Assembly: GCF_001298105.1 (NCBI RefSeq)
Contig: NZ_LGJH01000138.1
Coordinates: 17,775 to 81,774, forward strand
Reading direction: 5' to 3'
Source of the DNA: Novosphingobium sp. ST904
GTDB taxonomy: Bacteria > Pseudomonadota > Alphaproteobacteria > Sphingomonadales > Sphingomonadaceae
Length of the DNA stretch: 64,000 nucleotides
How positions within the stretch are numbered: position 1 is the first letter of the stretch; each line of letters opens with the position of its first letter. Of the stretch, positions 10,813 through 19,987 are shown piece by piece. A program made the position numbers and the translations under genes. A model generated the notes under the pieces. That model did not search any database and was not told the DNA's origin. It saw only the letters and a list, made by a program, of their open reading frames with translations.

Positions 10813-11672
10813 TCAGAGGTCCGTCCAGAGCGGTTCGTCGGCGATGAGGATGCGGTGCAGTTCGCGTGGGAAATCGCCGTAGTTGCGCACCGCGAAGTGT
10901 ACGTTGCGCGGTTGTCCCAGAACGCCACCGTCCCCGGCCGCCACGAGAAACGCGCCTGGAGGTCGGGCCGCTTGTACTGGAGCAGCACCTCGTCCAGCAG
11001 TTCGCGGCTTTCGGACAGTTCCAGCCCGAGGATCTGCGGCTGCTGCGAGAAGTTGACCCAGAGGATCTTCTGCCCGGTCTCGCGGTGGGTCCGCACGATC
11101 CTGTGCGCAACGATGGGGTAGTCATGCCCCGAAAGCTCCAGCGCGGGCACGAAGTTGTGCGTGACATGCCTGCCTTCGAGGCGCGCCTTGATCTCCGCCG
11201 GCAGCGTTTCATAGGCGAGATGGGCATCGACCCAGATCGTGTCCCCGCCCACTTCGGGCAGGTTCACATCGCGCAGCACCGCACCCCAGGTGGGAACGAG
11301 CCGCCAGCTCGTGTCGGTGTGATAGGCCTCGCCCGGACGCAGCTTGTAGCCGAGCTTCCTTTCATATTCCCGGTCCTCCCGCGCGGCGATGGCGTGGACT
11401 TCCTTGTTGGCCGCATCGTGGCGCGTGGTGGGATGGGTATAGAGCGGCCCGAAGTTCGCGGCAAAGGCCGCCTGCTGGGCGTCGTCGATCGACTGGTCGC
11501 GAAAGAACAGCACCTTCCACTTGAGCAGCGCGGCGCGGATCGCGCCGCGCTGCTCGTTGGGGAGGGGCTTCGAAAGGTCCACGCCCTCGACTTCGGCGCC
11601 GATGGTCGGCTGGACCGGGCGGATCACGAGGCCGGCGTTCGAAACGTCGAAAGTGGAAGCGGTACTGGCCAT
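10813..11672 (-). CDS. TauD/AtsK-type Fe(II)/2-oxoglutarate dioxygenase (frame broken once)
   Basis: About 286 residues, the usual TauD length. The iron facial triad begins with His118-x-Asp120 in AYHTDTSW. The distal His follows FWDNRAT, where the frame breaks near 10905-10912. After restoring one base the text continues VHFAVRNYGDFPRELHRI with the 2-oxoglutarate-binding Arg, and stops at 10813. The reaction is hydroxylation next to the sulfur group, releasing sulfite from taurine-like sulfonates or sulfate from alkyl sulfate esters (AtsK). The flanking TonB receptor, LysR regulator and ABC transporter resemble sulfate-ester loci, so AtsK activity is as likely as TauD. Confidence 0.82.
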
Positions 11673-11698
11673 GGGTTTTCTCCTTTCCGTGCTGTCTG

Positions 11699-13032
11699 TC
11701 AGGCCGCCGTACGGCGCAGCCGCGCGGTGGTGTTGCGATTGACGGGAACGTCCAGCCCCAGCGTTTCGCGAAGGGTGTTGCCGGGGTAGTCCTGCTTGTA
11801 GATCCCGCGCGCCTGAAGGATCGGCACGACATGGTCGACAAAGACCTCAAGCTGCCCGGGCAGGGATTCGAACAGGTTGAAACCATCCGATCCGCGCTGC
11901 TCGAGCCAGAGCTGGAAGCGGTCGGCGACCTGTTCGGGCGTACCGGTGAAGTGGCTGCGCGGCGTGGCCACGCGCAGGGCGATCTCGCCAAGGGTCAACC
12001 CGCGCTCTGCCTCTTTCAGTACCTTCTCGGACGCGCTCTGGTTGCTGCGGCGCCCCTCTTCGGCGACGTGCTGCGGGAACGGGCCATCGGGATCGTAGAG
12101 GCTGAAATTGTGATCGTTGAACGAACGGCCAAGCGCCCGCAATGCGTTCTCCAGACTGACGAGACCGGCCAGTTCGCGGTGAAGACGCTCGGCTTCCTCC
12201 TCGGTCGAACCCACGATCGGGCGCCCGCCGGGAAGCACCAGAAGCTGGTCGGGATCGCGCCCGAAACCGCGCGCACGCGCCTTGACGTCGGCATAGAAGG
12301 CCTGCCCTCGGCAAGGTCTTCCTGATGGGTGAAGATTGCCTCGGCATGGCGCGCGGCGAAGTTGCGGCCGTCTTCAGAGGACCCCGCCTGGAAGATCACC
12401 GGCTGCCCCTGCGGCGAGCGCGAGATGTTGAGCGGGCCCTTTACCGACAGGAATTCACCCTTGTGGCCCAGTTCATGCAGCTTGCCGGGATCGAGGAACT
12501 GCCCGCTGGCCTTGTCGCGGACAAGGGCGCCGTCCTCCCAGCTATCCCAGAGCCCCTTCACGACATCGAGGTATTCCTCGGCCAGCCGGTAGCGCACGTC
12601 ATGGTCGAGGTGCTTGTCCCGGCCGAAGTTGGCCGCGCTGCCTTCCAGCCACGAGGTAACGACGTTCCACCCGGCCCGGCCGCCGCTGATGTGATCGAGC
12701 GAGGCGAACTGGCGGGCAAGGTTGTAGGCTTCGGTATAGCTGACCGTCGCCGTGCCGACGAGGCCGATATGCTCGGTCACGGCGGCTACGGCAGAGAGGA
12801 TCGTCAGCGGCTCGAAGCGGTTGAGATAGTGCGGCGATGAGCGCGCATTGATCGAAACGCTGTCGGCCACGAACAGGTAATCGAACTTGCCGCGCTCGGC
12901 GACCTGCGCCTGCCGGGTGTAGAACGAAAGGCTGGTGCTGGCATCGACCTGGGCGTCCGGGTGGCGCCAGTCGTCCCAGCCGGGGCCGACGCCGTGCAGG
13001 ATGAAACCGAGTTTTAGTTGGCGTTTGCTCAT
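11699..13032 (-). CDS. Flavin monooxygenase of the NtaA/SnaA/DszA (LLM) family (frame broken once)
   Basis: About 444 residues, as expected for this branch of bacterial luciferase-like monooxygenases. The start ATG at 13032 has an ideal AGAAGGAGG. Visible blocks are [39 protein letters not shown] (flavin site) and [14 protein letters not shown] break near 12310 moves to the frame with [18 protein letters not shown], and the text continues to ARLRRTAA and TGA. Such enzymes use FMNH2 from a separate reductase to cleave C-S or C-N bonds. In this cluster it probably desulfonates an organosulfur compound. No flavin reductase is encoded nearby. The 26-base gap to the dioxygenase gene indicates one transcript. 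Confidence 0.82.
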
Positions 13033-13137
13033 GTCATTCCTCCTTCTGCGTGGGTTCAGGCTATGGGGTGCGGGGGCTGTGAACCAACGCGGATGGCTGA
13101 TAGGAACGTGAGTTTTTCCAATGCGCGGGCCGCCGCT

Positions 13138-14227
13138 TCAGCTTGCCAGCGCCACTTTGTCCGTGCCTTCGCGGGCGGCGACTTTGGCGCGGACCAGCGG
13201 GATCAGGTCGCGGCCATAATCGATGGCGTCGGCCAGCGGTTCGAATCCCCGGATCAGGAAGTGATCGATGCCGATGTCGTAATATTCGAGCAGCGCATCG
13301 GCGACCTGTTCGGGCGTGCCGACAAGACCGGTGCTGTTGCCCGCTGCCCCGGTAAGCGCGCCACGCCCGTCCACAGGCGGGTATCGCGGCGCTGGGTCTG
13401 CGCGGTTTCCAGCAGGCGCAGCGATCCGGCATTGGGCGGACGATGGCCGCTGGTGGGAAGACCTGCCGCCTCGCGGTTGGCGCGGACCTTCTCGGTGATC
13501 TCGTCGGCCTTCTTCCACGCCGCTTCCTCGGTATCGGCAATTACCGGCCGCAGCGAGAGCGAGAATCCGGGATTGCGGCCATGCCGGGCGGCCGCGTGGC
13601 GCACGGTGCGAACGGCCTCGCCCACTTGCTCCAGCGTCTCGCCCCAGAGCGCGTAGACATCGGCATGGCGGCCCGCCACCTCGATCGCCTCGGGCGAGGA
13701 GCCGCCGAAGAACACCGGCAGGTTGTCCGGCTTCACGGCGCTGAAGCCGCCGCGCACTTCGTAGAAACGGCCGGAATGATCGAAGGGCGCGGTTTCCGCC
13801 CATTCGAGCTTGAGCACGCCGAGATACTCGTCGCTGCGCAAGTAGCGTTCGGCCTTGAGGGTGTGAACGTCACCGTCGCGCGCCATCTCGTCATCGGCGC
13901 ACCGGTGATGATGTGCACGGCGACGCGGCCGCCCGAAAGCTGGTCCAGCGTCGCAAGCTGGCGCGCCGCCAGCGTCGGCTGCGTGAAACCGGGGCGGTGC
14001 GCGACGAGGAAACCGAGGCGCGTGGTGATCGCGGCGGCATGGGCGGCAACGATCTGGCTTTCCGGCGAACTGGAGCCGAACGGGATCAGCACCCGGTCGA
14101 ACCCGCCCGCTTCCTGCGCGCGGGCAGCGGCATCCACATAGTCGCGGTCAAGCACGCGAGAACGCGATCCGGCGTGGATTTCGGAGGTGTCGTTGAAGCC
14201 GATATAGCCGATGAACTTTACGGTCAT
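13138..14227 (-). CDS. SsuD-like FMNH2-dependent monooxygenase (LLM family, frame broken twice)
   Basis: About 363 residues once two single-base losses are restored. The N-terminal frame from ATG 14227 begins MTVKFIGYIGF and runs through GFLVAHRPGFTQPTLAARQ to HIITGAP. The break near 13885 leads to DDEMARDGD and VFFGGSSPEA. The break near 13370 leads to [28 protein letters not shown]. This matches the alkanesulfonate monooxygenase group, in which the Arg-Pro-Gly and Gly-Gly-Ser-Ser blocks bind FMN and substrate. It would release sulfite from alkanesulfonates imported by SsuABC. It lies between the rhodanese gene (28-base gap) and the second LLM gene (105-base gap). Dimethylsulfone monooxygenase (SfnG-like) is an alternative. 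Confidence 0.8.
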
Positions 14228-14255
14228 GATGCAATTCTCCCTGAAGGGCGCTGGA

Positions 14256-15488
14256 TCAGATGACGAAGAAGCCGTGCGTGCCGTCGCGCTCCAACTGGGC
14301 GACGAGGCCATATTCCCAGTCGAGGTAGGCCTGCATGGCGGCCTCGCGATTGTCGGTGCCCTCGTAAGGACGCTTGTACCGGCCATGCGGTCCGCGCGGC
14401 GCGGGAGCGCCGTCCTCGCCCGTCTCCAGCGGCCCGTCGAAGGCATCCGCCAGAACCGACACGTCCCACCCGAGCTGGGCGAGCCAGGAGGCGGTCATGT
14501 CCGCGCGGGAGCCAAGGTCGTCGGCCAAGACGATGCGGGCACCGCGCACCGGTGCGAAGTGATCGGTTTCCTGCACGAGCTGGCCGCCGGGCGCATTGCG
14601 GAAGCCCGCAGGGTGCCCGGCCGCGAAATCGGCGGGCTGACGCACGTCGAAGCGGTAGAGCGTGCGGTCGTTCTCGGCGAGCAAGGCCCTGAGATCCGCG
14701 CTGTCGATCCGGCGCACTCCGGCGCGATAGGCGACATCGCGGGCGCGCTCGCGGGCCACGTCGATTTCGCCGTCGGCGCCCTTGTCGACGCTTTCCTGAC
14801 GCCCTGTCTCCAGCTTCTGCCCGGCGAGCGTCCAGCCGATCGTGCCGTTGCGCAGCGCGAAAATCCTGTTCGGCAGCCCCGCGTTGATGAGCGACTGGGT
14901 GCCGATGATGCTGCGGGTGCGGCCGGCGCAGTTGACGATGATCGTCGTATCGGGATCGGGCGCGGCGACGGGCGCGCGCAGCACGAGCTCGGCCCCCGGA
15001 ACGCTACGGCCTCCGGGGATGCTCATCGTGGCATATTCGTCGAAGCGGCGGGCGTCGAGAATGGCGATATCCGCCTTTTCCTCGATCAGCGCCAGCACGT
15101 CGGGCGCCGGCAGCGAGGGGGTGTGGCGGCGATGCTCAACCAGTTCGCCGAAAGCCTTGGAGTAGCTGTTCACGTCCTCGAACAGCTCGTACCCTGCAGC
15201 CCGCCACCCCGCGAGGCCGCCTTCCAGCACATCGACATGCGTATAGCCAAGCGCGCGGAACTGGTGCAGCGCCGGTTCGGCCAGCCCCTCGCCGTCATCG
15301 TAGACCACGATCTGCGTATCCTTGCGCGGGATGCGCCAGGGCGCTTCCAGTGCGATGCGCTGAAGCGGGATCTGCGCCGCGAACAGCGGATGGCCGAGCG
15401 CGAAAAGCGCTTCCTGCCGCACGTCTATCAGCGCGATTTCACGGCGGGCCAGCAGGGCACTTCGAACTTCGGCGGGGTACACGCTCAT
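14256..15488 (-). CDS. Triple-rhodanese sulfurtransferase
   Basis: A 410-residue cytoplasmic protein with three rhodanese-like domains, about residues 1-105, 125-235 and 255-360. Only the middle domain keeps the catalytic loop, IIVNCAGRTRS with Cys187. The first has VVYDDGEGLAE and the third VLADDLGSRADM in the same place, both without cysteine. Such proteins move sulfane sulfur between thiols or to cyanide or sulfite. It overlaps the cysteine-dioxygenase-type gene by 4 bases (ATGA), so the two proteins are probably made in step. The pair suggests handling of a thiol or persulfide released from the imported compound before or during oxidation to sulfite. That role is inference. Confidence 0.85.
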   Translation of the reverse strand: MSVYPAEVRSALLARREIALIDVRQEALFALGHPLFAAQIPLQRIALEAPWRIPRKDTQIVVYDDGEGLAEPALHQFRALGYTHVDVLEGGLAGWRAAGYELFEDVNSYSKAFGELVEHRRHTPSLPAPDVLALIEEKADIAILDARRFDEYATMSIPGGRSVPGAELVLRAPVAAPDPDTTIIVNCAGRTRSIIGTQSLINAGLPNRIFALRNGTIGWTLAGQKLETGRQESVDKGADGEIDVARERARDVAYRAGVRRIDSADLRALLAENDRTLYRFDVRQPADFAAGHPAGFRNAPGGQLVQETDHFAPVRGARIVLADDLGSRADMTASWLAQLGWDVSVLADAFDGPLETGEDGAPAPRGPHGRYKRPYEGTDNREAAMQAYLDWEYGLVAQLERDGTHGFFVI

Positions 15489-16104
15489 GCCCGGATCACT
15501 CCATTCCAGAGGTTGGGCAGGACCTCGTTCGCATAGCCCGAGATGAAGGGGCGCTCCTCGCCGCTGTCGCGGTAGGTCGCGCGTTCGACTGCGCCGATAT
15601 TGGCGCCGTAAACATGGATCGAGATCGAAATGCGGTCCGCGAAGGCATTGGCGACGCGGTGGATATCGCCCACCTGCGGATCGATCGCCTCCACCTCGCC
15701 TTCGCGAAGCTGGCCGGTCTCACCCTTCTGGACGAGCGAGCCGTCGGCCGGCGGCGGAAGTTCTGCATGTTCTCCGCGCCGCGCAGCACGCCCACGAGCC
15801 CCCAGACGCGGTGGTCGTGGATCGGCGTCGCCTGTCCCGGCCCCCATACGAAGGAGACCACGCTGAAGCGCTCCGCACTGTCGCAATGGAGCAGGTATTG
15901 CTGGTAACGCTCGGGATGCGGCCGCGCGAATTCCTCGGGCAGCCAGCCGCCTTGCGAGACGAGACGGCCCAACAGGGCGCCGCCATGTTCCAGGATCGCC
16001 GCCTGCCCGGCCCCGCTGTCGATGATCGCGGCAAGCCCGGTCACGAAACGGCGTAGCGGCCTGATATCCTGCCCCGGAACGACGAGGGAAACCGGCGCGT
16101 TCAT
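15485..16104 (-). CDS. Cysteine dioxygenase-family thiol dioxygenase (frame broken once)
   Basis: About 206 residues, a cupin of the cysteine dioxygenase family. Two iron ligands are seen in PIHDHRVWGLVGVLRG (His96, His98), and the third in the C-terminal part as ISIHVYGANIG. A break near 15758 is repaired by one base. The residue corresponding to the Cys-Tyr crosslink cysteine of mammalian cysteine dioxygenase is Gly in the GVLRG loop, as in the bacterial Gly-type enzymes that prefer 3-mercaptopropionate or related thiols. The product would be a sulfinate. Both ends overlap neighbours by 4 bases (SsuB upstream, rhodanese downstream). Free cysteine is possible, but a sulfonate- or sulfonyl-derived thiol seems more likely from context. 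Confidence 0.8.
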
Positions 16105-16960
16105 GCGAGGCCTCCGGCGTGGAGCGCGATGATTTCGGCGGGTGCAGGACCTTCCGATACCTGTCCGCCCAGCGCGCTCAGCAGGCGGCTGCGCAGCCCC
16201 CGCGCGACCTGCCCGCGTTCGCCGCGTGCGCCTCGATGCGCTCCTGCGCGGCGATGCGCCCCCGATCCAGCAGGACGATGCGATCGGCCAGCGCGATCGC
16301 CTCGTCCACGTCATGGGTGACCATCATCACCGCCGGCCGGTGCCGGGTCCAGAGCGAGAGCACGAGTTCGTGCATCCGCAGGCGCGTCAGGGCGTCGAGC
16401 GCGGCGAAGGGTTCGTCCAGCAACAGCAGGCTCGGTTCGCGCACCAGCGCGCGGGCCAGCGCCACCCGCTGCGCCTCGCCGCCGGATAGCGTCAGCGGCC
16501 ATGCGTCCAGCCGGTGCCCGAGACCGACTTCGCGCAGCGCGTCCTCTGCTTGCTGCCGCACGTCGCCCTGCCGAAGCCCCAGCGCGACATTGCGCCAGAC
16601 CTTCTTCCACGGCAGCAGACGGGCATCCTGGAACACGACGGCGCGGGAATCCGGGACGATCACGTCCTGGCCCGGCGTCGGGTCGAGCCCGGCAAGCGTG
16701 CGCAGCAGCGTGGTCTTTCCGGAACCCGACCGGCCCAGCAGCGTGACGAACTCGCCCGGCGCGATGTCGAGGTCGAGGCCGGAGATGATCGTGTTGTCGC
16801 CGAAGCGGCGCGTGAAATCGCGCAGGCGGACAACCGGCGCAGGACCAACCGGCGGGGCGGGGAATTGCGGCGGCGCGACGCGGGAATAGCCGTTCGGTCG
16901 GGCATCCATGGCACGGTTCTCCGGTGCAAGTTGCGTGGGGGATCGGTAGGCGGGGGTCAT
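16101..16960 (-). CDS. ssuB: Sulfonate ABC transporter ATP-binding protein SsuB (frame broken once)
   Basis: An ABC ATPase of the SsuB/TauB group. Walker A is GRSGSGKTT, the Q-loop is [12 protein letters not shown], the signature is [15 protein letters not shown], Walker B is [12 protein letters not shown], and the switch His is in THDVDEA. The frame breaks in a run of five C (16196-16200 region); one more C restores [18 protein letters not shown] and a TGA that overlaps the next gene's ATG. The start at 16960 overlaps the ssuC stop as ATGA. An internal ATG at 16909 with GGAG 9 bases upstream is an alternative. It powers sulfonate import with SsuC and SsuA. Confidence 0.85.
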
Positions 16961-17751
16961 TGCGAAACGATGCTCGGGCGCCAGACGAGTGCCCGGCTCT
17001 CCACCGCCCGCACCAGCGCATCGGCGGCGAGGCCCAGCACCGCATAGATCATCAGGCACACGACGATGATGTCGGTCCTCATGAAGTCGCGGGCATTGTT
17101 GATGAGATAGCCGAGCCCGGCCGAGGCGTTGATCTGCTCCGCCACGACCAGCACGAGGATCGCGACCGACAGCGAATAGCGCAGCCCCACCAGCAGGGAA
17201 GGCAAGGCTCCGGGCAGGATGACATGCCAGACCAGTTCGGGGCGGCTGAGCCCGAAGCTGCGCGCGCCTTCCAGCAGGCGCAGGTCTACCCCGCGAATGC
17301 CGCTGTAGAGGTTGAGGTAGACGGGAAAGATCGAGGCGAAGGCGATCAGCGCGATCTTCGGCGTTTCGCCGATGCCGAACCACACGATGAACAGCGGAGT
17401 CAGCGCCAGCGTCGGGATCGTGCGCTTGATCTGCATGAGCGGATCGACCGCCACTTCGCCCTGCCGCGAAAGCCCGGCGACCAGCGCCAGCACCACGCCG
17501 ATGGTCACGCCGATGGCAAGGCCGATGGCGATGCGCAGGAACGAGACCCAGAGATTGGCCGCAAGTTCACCCGAAACCGCCATGCCAAGCAAGGTGGAGA
17601 GCACTTTCGAGGGCGCCGCCAGCGTGCGCTCGGGAATGAGGCCGGAACGCGATCCCGCCTCCCAGGCCAGCAGGAACAGCACCGGCGAAAGCCAGCGCGC
17701 GCCTGACAGCGAGCGTTTCAGCGAAAATGGAATCCTGCCTGAAATGGCCAT
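16957..17751 (-). CDS. ssuC: Sulfonate ABC transporter permease SsuC
   Basis: A 264-residue inner-membrane permease with about six membrane segments. It carries the BPD-transport EAA loop LLEGARSFGLSRPELVWHVILPGALP, shortened here to its core GARSFGLSR...ILPGALP. Length and sequence match SsuC/TauC. It is the first gene of a minus-strand operon reading ssuC, ssuB, thiol dioxygenase, rhodanese, SsuD-like, DszA-like, TauD-like, ssuA. The promoter region is shared with the divergent LysR gene and has two 19-bp operator copies. Confidence 0.9.
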   Translation of the reverse strand: MAISGRIPFSLKRSLSGARWLSPVLFLLAWEAGSRSGLIPERTLAAPSKVLSTLLGMAVSGELAANLWVSFLRIAIGLAIGVTIGVVLALVAGLSRQGEVAVDPLMQIKRTIPTLALTPLFIVWFGIGETPKIALIAFASIFPVYLNLYSGIRGVDLRLLEGARSFGLSRPELVWHVILPGALPSLLVGLRYSLSVAILVLVVAEQINASAGLGYLINNARDFMRTDIIVVCLMIYAVLGLAADALVRAVESRALVWRPSIVSQ

Positions 17752-17795
17752 TGTCTTTCTCTTCCATGGAGCAGGCCGGGAAGAGACACGGCATT

Positions 17796-17814
17796 CTCAA
17801 CCAATTCAATTGAG
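17796..17814. promoter_or_regulatory. Sulfur-regulon operator copy B
   Basis: CTCAACCAATTCAATTGAG, with paired ends CTCAA/TTGAG, lies 45 bases before the ssuC start. It matches copies A, C and D in length and in the outer arms. The right arm continues as GAATGCC on the minus strand, resembling the flank of copy C. Confidence 0.6.
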
Positions 17815-17954
17815 TTTTGTGTGCCCGCCTATCAGCACCGCTCATAACGCCGGAAAAAGCTGGAGTTTGCATCGCCGGGCCGTGCCGGATTCGGGGCGAA
17901 CGCCCCGCTGGCCGCACTGATGGAGCAGACAAGGTTTGCAATCAGCTTCACAAA

Positions 17955-17973
17955 CTCTACTAATTTGGTTGAG
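17955..17973. promoter_or_regulatory. Sulfur-regulon operator copy C
   Basis: CTCTACTAATTTGGTTGAG lies 58 bases before the LysR start and about 140 bases from copy B on the ssuC side. Placement of two copies in the divergent gap is typical for a LysR regulator controlling itself and the adjacent operon. Confidence 0.58.
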
Positions 17974-18030
17974 AATATGAAGCAGGTTACCCCCGCCGCA
18001 GCAGCCCACCCATTCGAGAGTGATTCGAAC

Positions 18031-18864
18031 ATGCCCGTCAATCTTCCCACCAACCTCCTGCGCAGTTTCGTGGCGATCGTTGATACCGGCTCCATGCTTC
18101 ATGCCTCCGAGCGGGTCTTCGTGAGCCAGTCCGCCCTGAGCCTCCAGATCAAGCGTCTGGAGGAACTACTCCAGCAGCCGCTGTTTCACCGCGAGGGCCG
18201 CAGGCTGACGCTCACCCAGTCCGGCGACCTGATGCTGGATTACGCGCGCAAGGTGCTCAATCTCCATGACGAGGCCGTAGCCGCCGTCACTGCCGGGCAC
18301 TTTACCGGGCCGGCACGCATCGGCATGGTGCAGGACTTCGCCGAGATGCTGCTGTCCGGCCTGCTGGCCCGTTTCGCGGAGCTTCACCCCGAAGCACAGC
18401 TTTATTCGCGCGTCGCGGGCACTGCCGAACTGCTCGGCCAGCTCGAACGCCGGCAACTGGACATCGTGCTCGGCTTCGCGGCCAACAACGATCCCAGCGC
18501 GATCGCCAGCGCGCCGATGGCCTGGTACGGAAAGCCCGAACTGGCGTTGCAGGAAACCGTGCAGCTCGCCGTGCTCGAACCGCCGTGCCGCTTTCGCGAA
18601 GCGGCGATCCGGGCGCTGGAAGATGCCGGGCGGCCTTACCGGATCTCGGTCGAGACACCCAATCTCACCGCGCTGCGCGCTGCCGTCGATGCCGGACTGG
18701 GCGTGACCTGCCGAACGCACCTGTTCCTGCGCGAGGCTCCGCTGGAGGATTCGGACCTGCCCGAACTGCCCAACGTCTCGTGCATCCTCCAGACCGCGCC
18801 CGGGCTTGACGGGCCGACCAGCCAGCTCGCCAAATTGGCGCGCGAGGTCGTGGCGGCACTCTGA
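18031..18864 (+). CDS. LysR-type regulator of the sulfonate cluster
   Basis: A 277-residue LysR protein. The start at 18031 puts the helix-turn-helix at residues 5-60 (NLLRSFVAIVDTGSMLHASE, SQSALSLQIKRLEE). A longer frame begins at 17920 but would run through operator copy C. The C-terminal effector domain (about 85-277) contains GMVQDFAEMLL and a Leu-Gln-Glu-Thr-Val stretch in the substrate cleft. It is divergent from ssuC and is the obvious candidate reader of the 19-bp operators. By analogy with Cbl, SsuR and SftR it would activate sulfur-starvation genes; the co-inducer is unknown. Confidence 0.85.
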   Translation: MPVNLPTNLLRSFVAIVDTGSMLHASERVFVSQSALSLQIKRLEELLQQPLFHREGRRLTLTQSGDLMLDYARKVLNLHDEAVAAVTAGHFTGPARIGMVQDFAEMLLSGLLARFAELHPEAQLYSRVAGTAELLGQLERRQLDIVLGFAANNDPSAIASAPMAWYGKPELALQETVQLAVLEPPCRFREAAIRALEDAGRPYRISVETPNLTALRAAVDAGLGVTCRTHLFLREAPLEDSDLPELPNVSCILQTAPGLDGPTSQLAKLAREVVAAL

Positions 18865-18876
18865 AGCCACGGGCGC

Positions 18877-18896
18877 TTATTGGAAACTTTCAATAA
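18877..18896. repeat. Inverted repeat upstream of the peroxiredoxin gene
   Basis: TTATTG and CAATAA are perfect inverted arms separated by 8 bases, starting 12 bases after the LysR stop and ending 77 bases before the peroxiredoxin start. There is no T-run, so a protein-binding site is more likely than a terminator. Confidence 0.35.
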
Positions 18897-18973
18897 CGGC
18901 GGGGCGCTTCTCGTTATTCCTGCCCCGCCTCGCCCCCTAGCTTCCCGATGGACACCCATCAGGAGGAAACAGG

Positions 18974-19633
18974 ATGAGCAAGAGCCTCAAGGAGCGATTC
19001 GCCGAGCTTCAGGCGGAACGGGACCGGACGTGGAGCGCCGAGCAACTGGCCCGCAACGCCTTGCAGCGCAGCCTGCTTTCGGAGCGCCACGATCCCGCGA
19101 AACTGCCCAGGACGGGCGACGAAATCACGCCTTTCACCCTGATAGATCAGGACGGGCGCGAACTGACCCGCGACTCGCTGCTGGCCAATGGTCCCGCCGT
19201 GCTGGTGTTCTTCCGCTTCGGCGGGTGCCCGGCCTGCAACATCGCCCTGCCCTATTACAACGAGACGCTCTGGCCCGAACTTCGCGCGCGGGGCATTCCG
19301 CTTGTCGCGGTCAGCGCCCAGATTCCCGTGGACCGGGCGGTGATCGAACGCCACGGCCTGGGCTTCACCGTCGCCAGCGACCCCGACTACGCACTCGGCC
19401 GCAGGCTTGGCGTGACCTTCTTCCCCGAGGAGCAGCCCGAAGTCGCCCCGGGCGAGAGCTGGATCGGCGCCACTCTGGGAACGCTGAGCTACGAGATCGA
19501 CCAGCCCGCCGTGCTGGTCCTGGGACAGGACGCCAGAGTCCTGTTCTTCGAAGCCAGCCCCGACTGGCTGGACCGTACCGACAGCGCCCCGATCCTTGCC
19601 GCCCTTTCCAACGCGCCGGTAACAGCCGCCTAG
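18974..19633 (+). CDS. AhpC/TSA-type peroxiredoxin-like protein
   Basis: A 219-residue thioredoxin-fold protein with an ideal AGGAGG before its ATG. Residues 1-45 are helical and charged. The peroxiredoxin fold follows, with FFRFGGCPACN (Cys85, Cys88) in place of the usual Thr-x-x-Cys motif, giving a CxxC pair. SYEIDQPAVLVLGQD is the strand before the C-terminal helix. It probably reduces peroxides or acts as a thiol-disulfide protein. It lies between the LysR regulator and the sulfate-transport operon, in the same direction. Similar redox proteins accompany sulfonate genes, where monooxygenases release sulfite and peroxide. No signal peptide is present. Confidence 0.75.
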   Translation: MSKSLKERFAELQAERDRTWSAEQLARNALQRSLLSERHDPAKLPRTGDEITPFTLIDQDGRELTRDSLLANGPAVLVFFRFGGCPACNIALPYYNETLWPELRARGIPLVAVSAQIPVDRAVIERHGLGFTVASDPDYALGRRLGVTFFPEEQPEVAPGESWIGATLGTLSYEIDQPAVLVLGQDARVLFFEASPDWLDRTDSAPILAALSNAPVTAA

Positions 19634-19649
19634 GCTGCCCCTCACGCGC

Positions 19650-19681
19650 GCACGGTACCGGTTTCCCGTCCGGTTCCGTGC
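19650..19681 (+). terminator. Hairpin after the peroxiredoxin gene, possible terminator
   Basis: GCACGGTACCGG pairs with CCGGTTCCGTGC with one mismatch around an 8-base loop, 17 bases after the stop codon. No clear T-run follows, so a factor-independent terminator is only possible. Confidence 0.35.
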
Positions 19682-19933
19682 GCCGCCGGCCCGGCGCAGT
19701 GCCCCGGATCGCAGAGCCGCTTGAGTCGGCCGCCTGTTTGCGTGACAATAGGTTGCTGCTCCCTTTGAGGGAGTGGACCCTGTGCCGGCGATGAATCATA
19801 TGTCATTGAAATTCCTGGCACGCCGCATCAAGCGCGGGGTCCGGCGCGAATGGGCCGCTTGGCCGGTATGTCCGGTGGAGCAGGCAGGCTTGGCCAAAAG
19901 GTATGCTTGCCACCCTGCAACTACATATTTAAT

Positions 19934-19952
19934 GTCAACCAATTCGATTGAG
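19934..19952. promoter_or_regulatory. Sulfur-regulon operator copy D
   Basis: GTCAACCAATTCGATTGAG, 36 bases before the sbp start. It is 16 of 19 identical or better with copy B, differing in the first base and one central base. It links the inorganic sulfate transporter to the organosulfur genes. Confidence 0.6.
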
Positions 19953-19987
19953 TTTAGGCGTAGGCCACCTGACGGGAGACACCATAG

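Larger units (their letters stand above)
19634..19987. other. 354-base intergenic region before the sulfate transport operon
   Basis: No convincing gene is seen. It holds a long imperfect hairpin near its start (19650-19681) and operator copy D near its end (19934-19952), which is followed by the sbp start. The AT-rich stretch about 19918-19952 is the likely promoter zone. A short open frame from 19773 has no ribosome site and no recognisable product. Confidence 0.6.

Noticed and set aside
17920..18030. Longer N terminus for the LysR regulator
   Set aside because: It would include operator copy C and place 37 unconserved residues before the helix-turn-helix.
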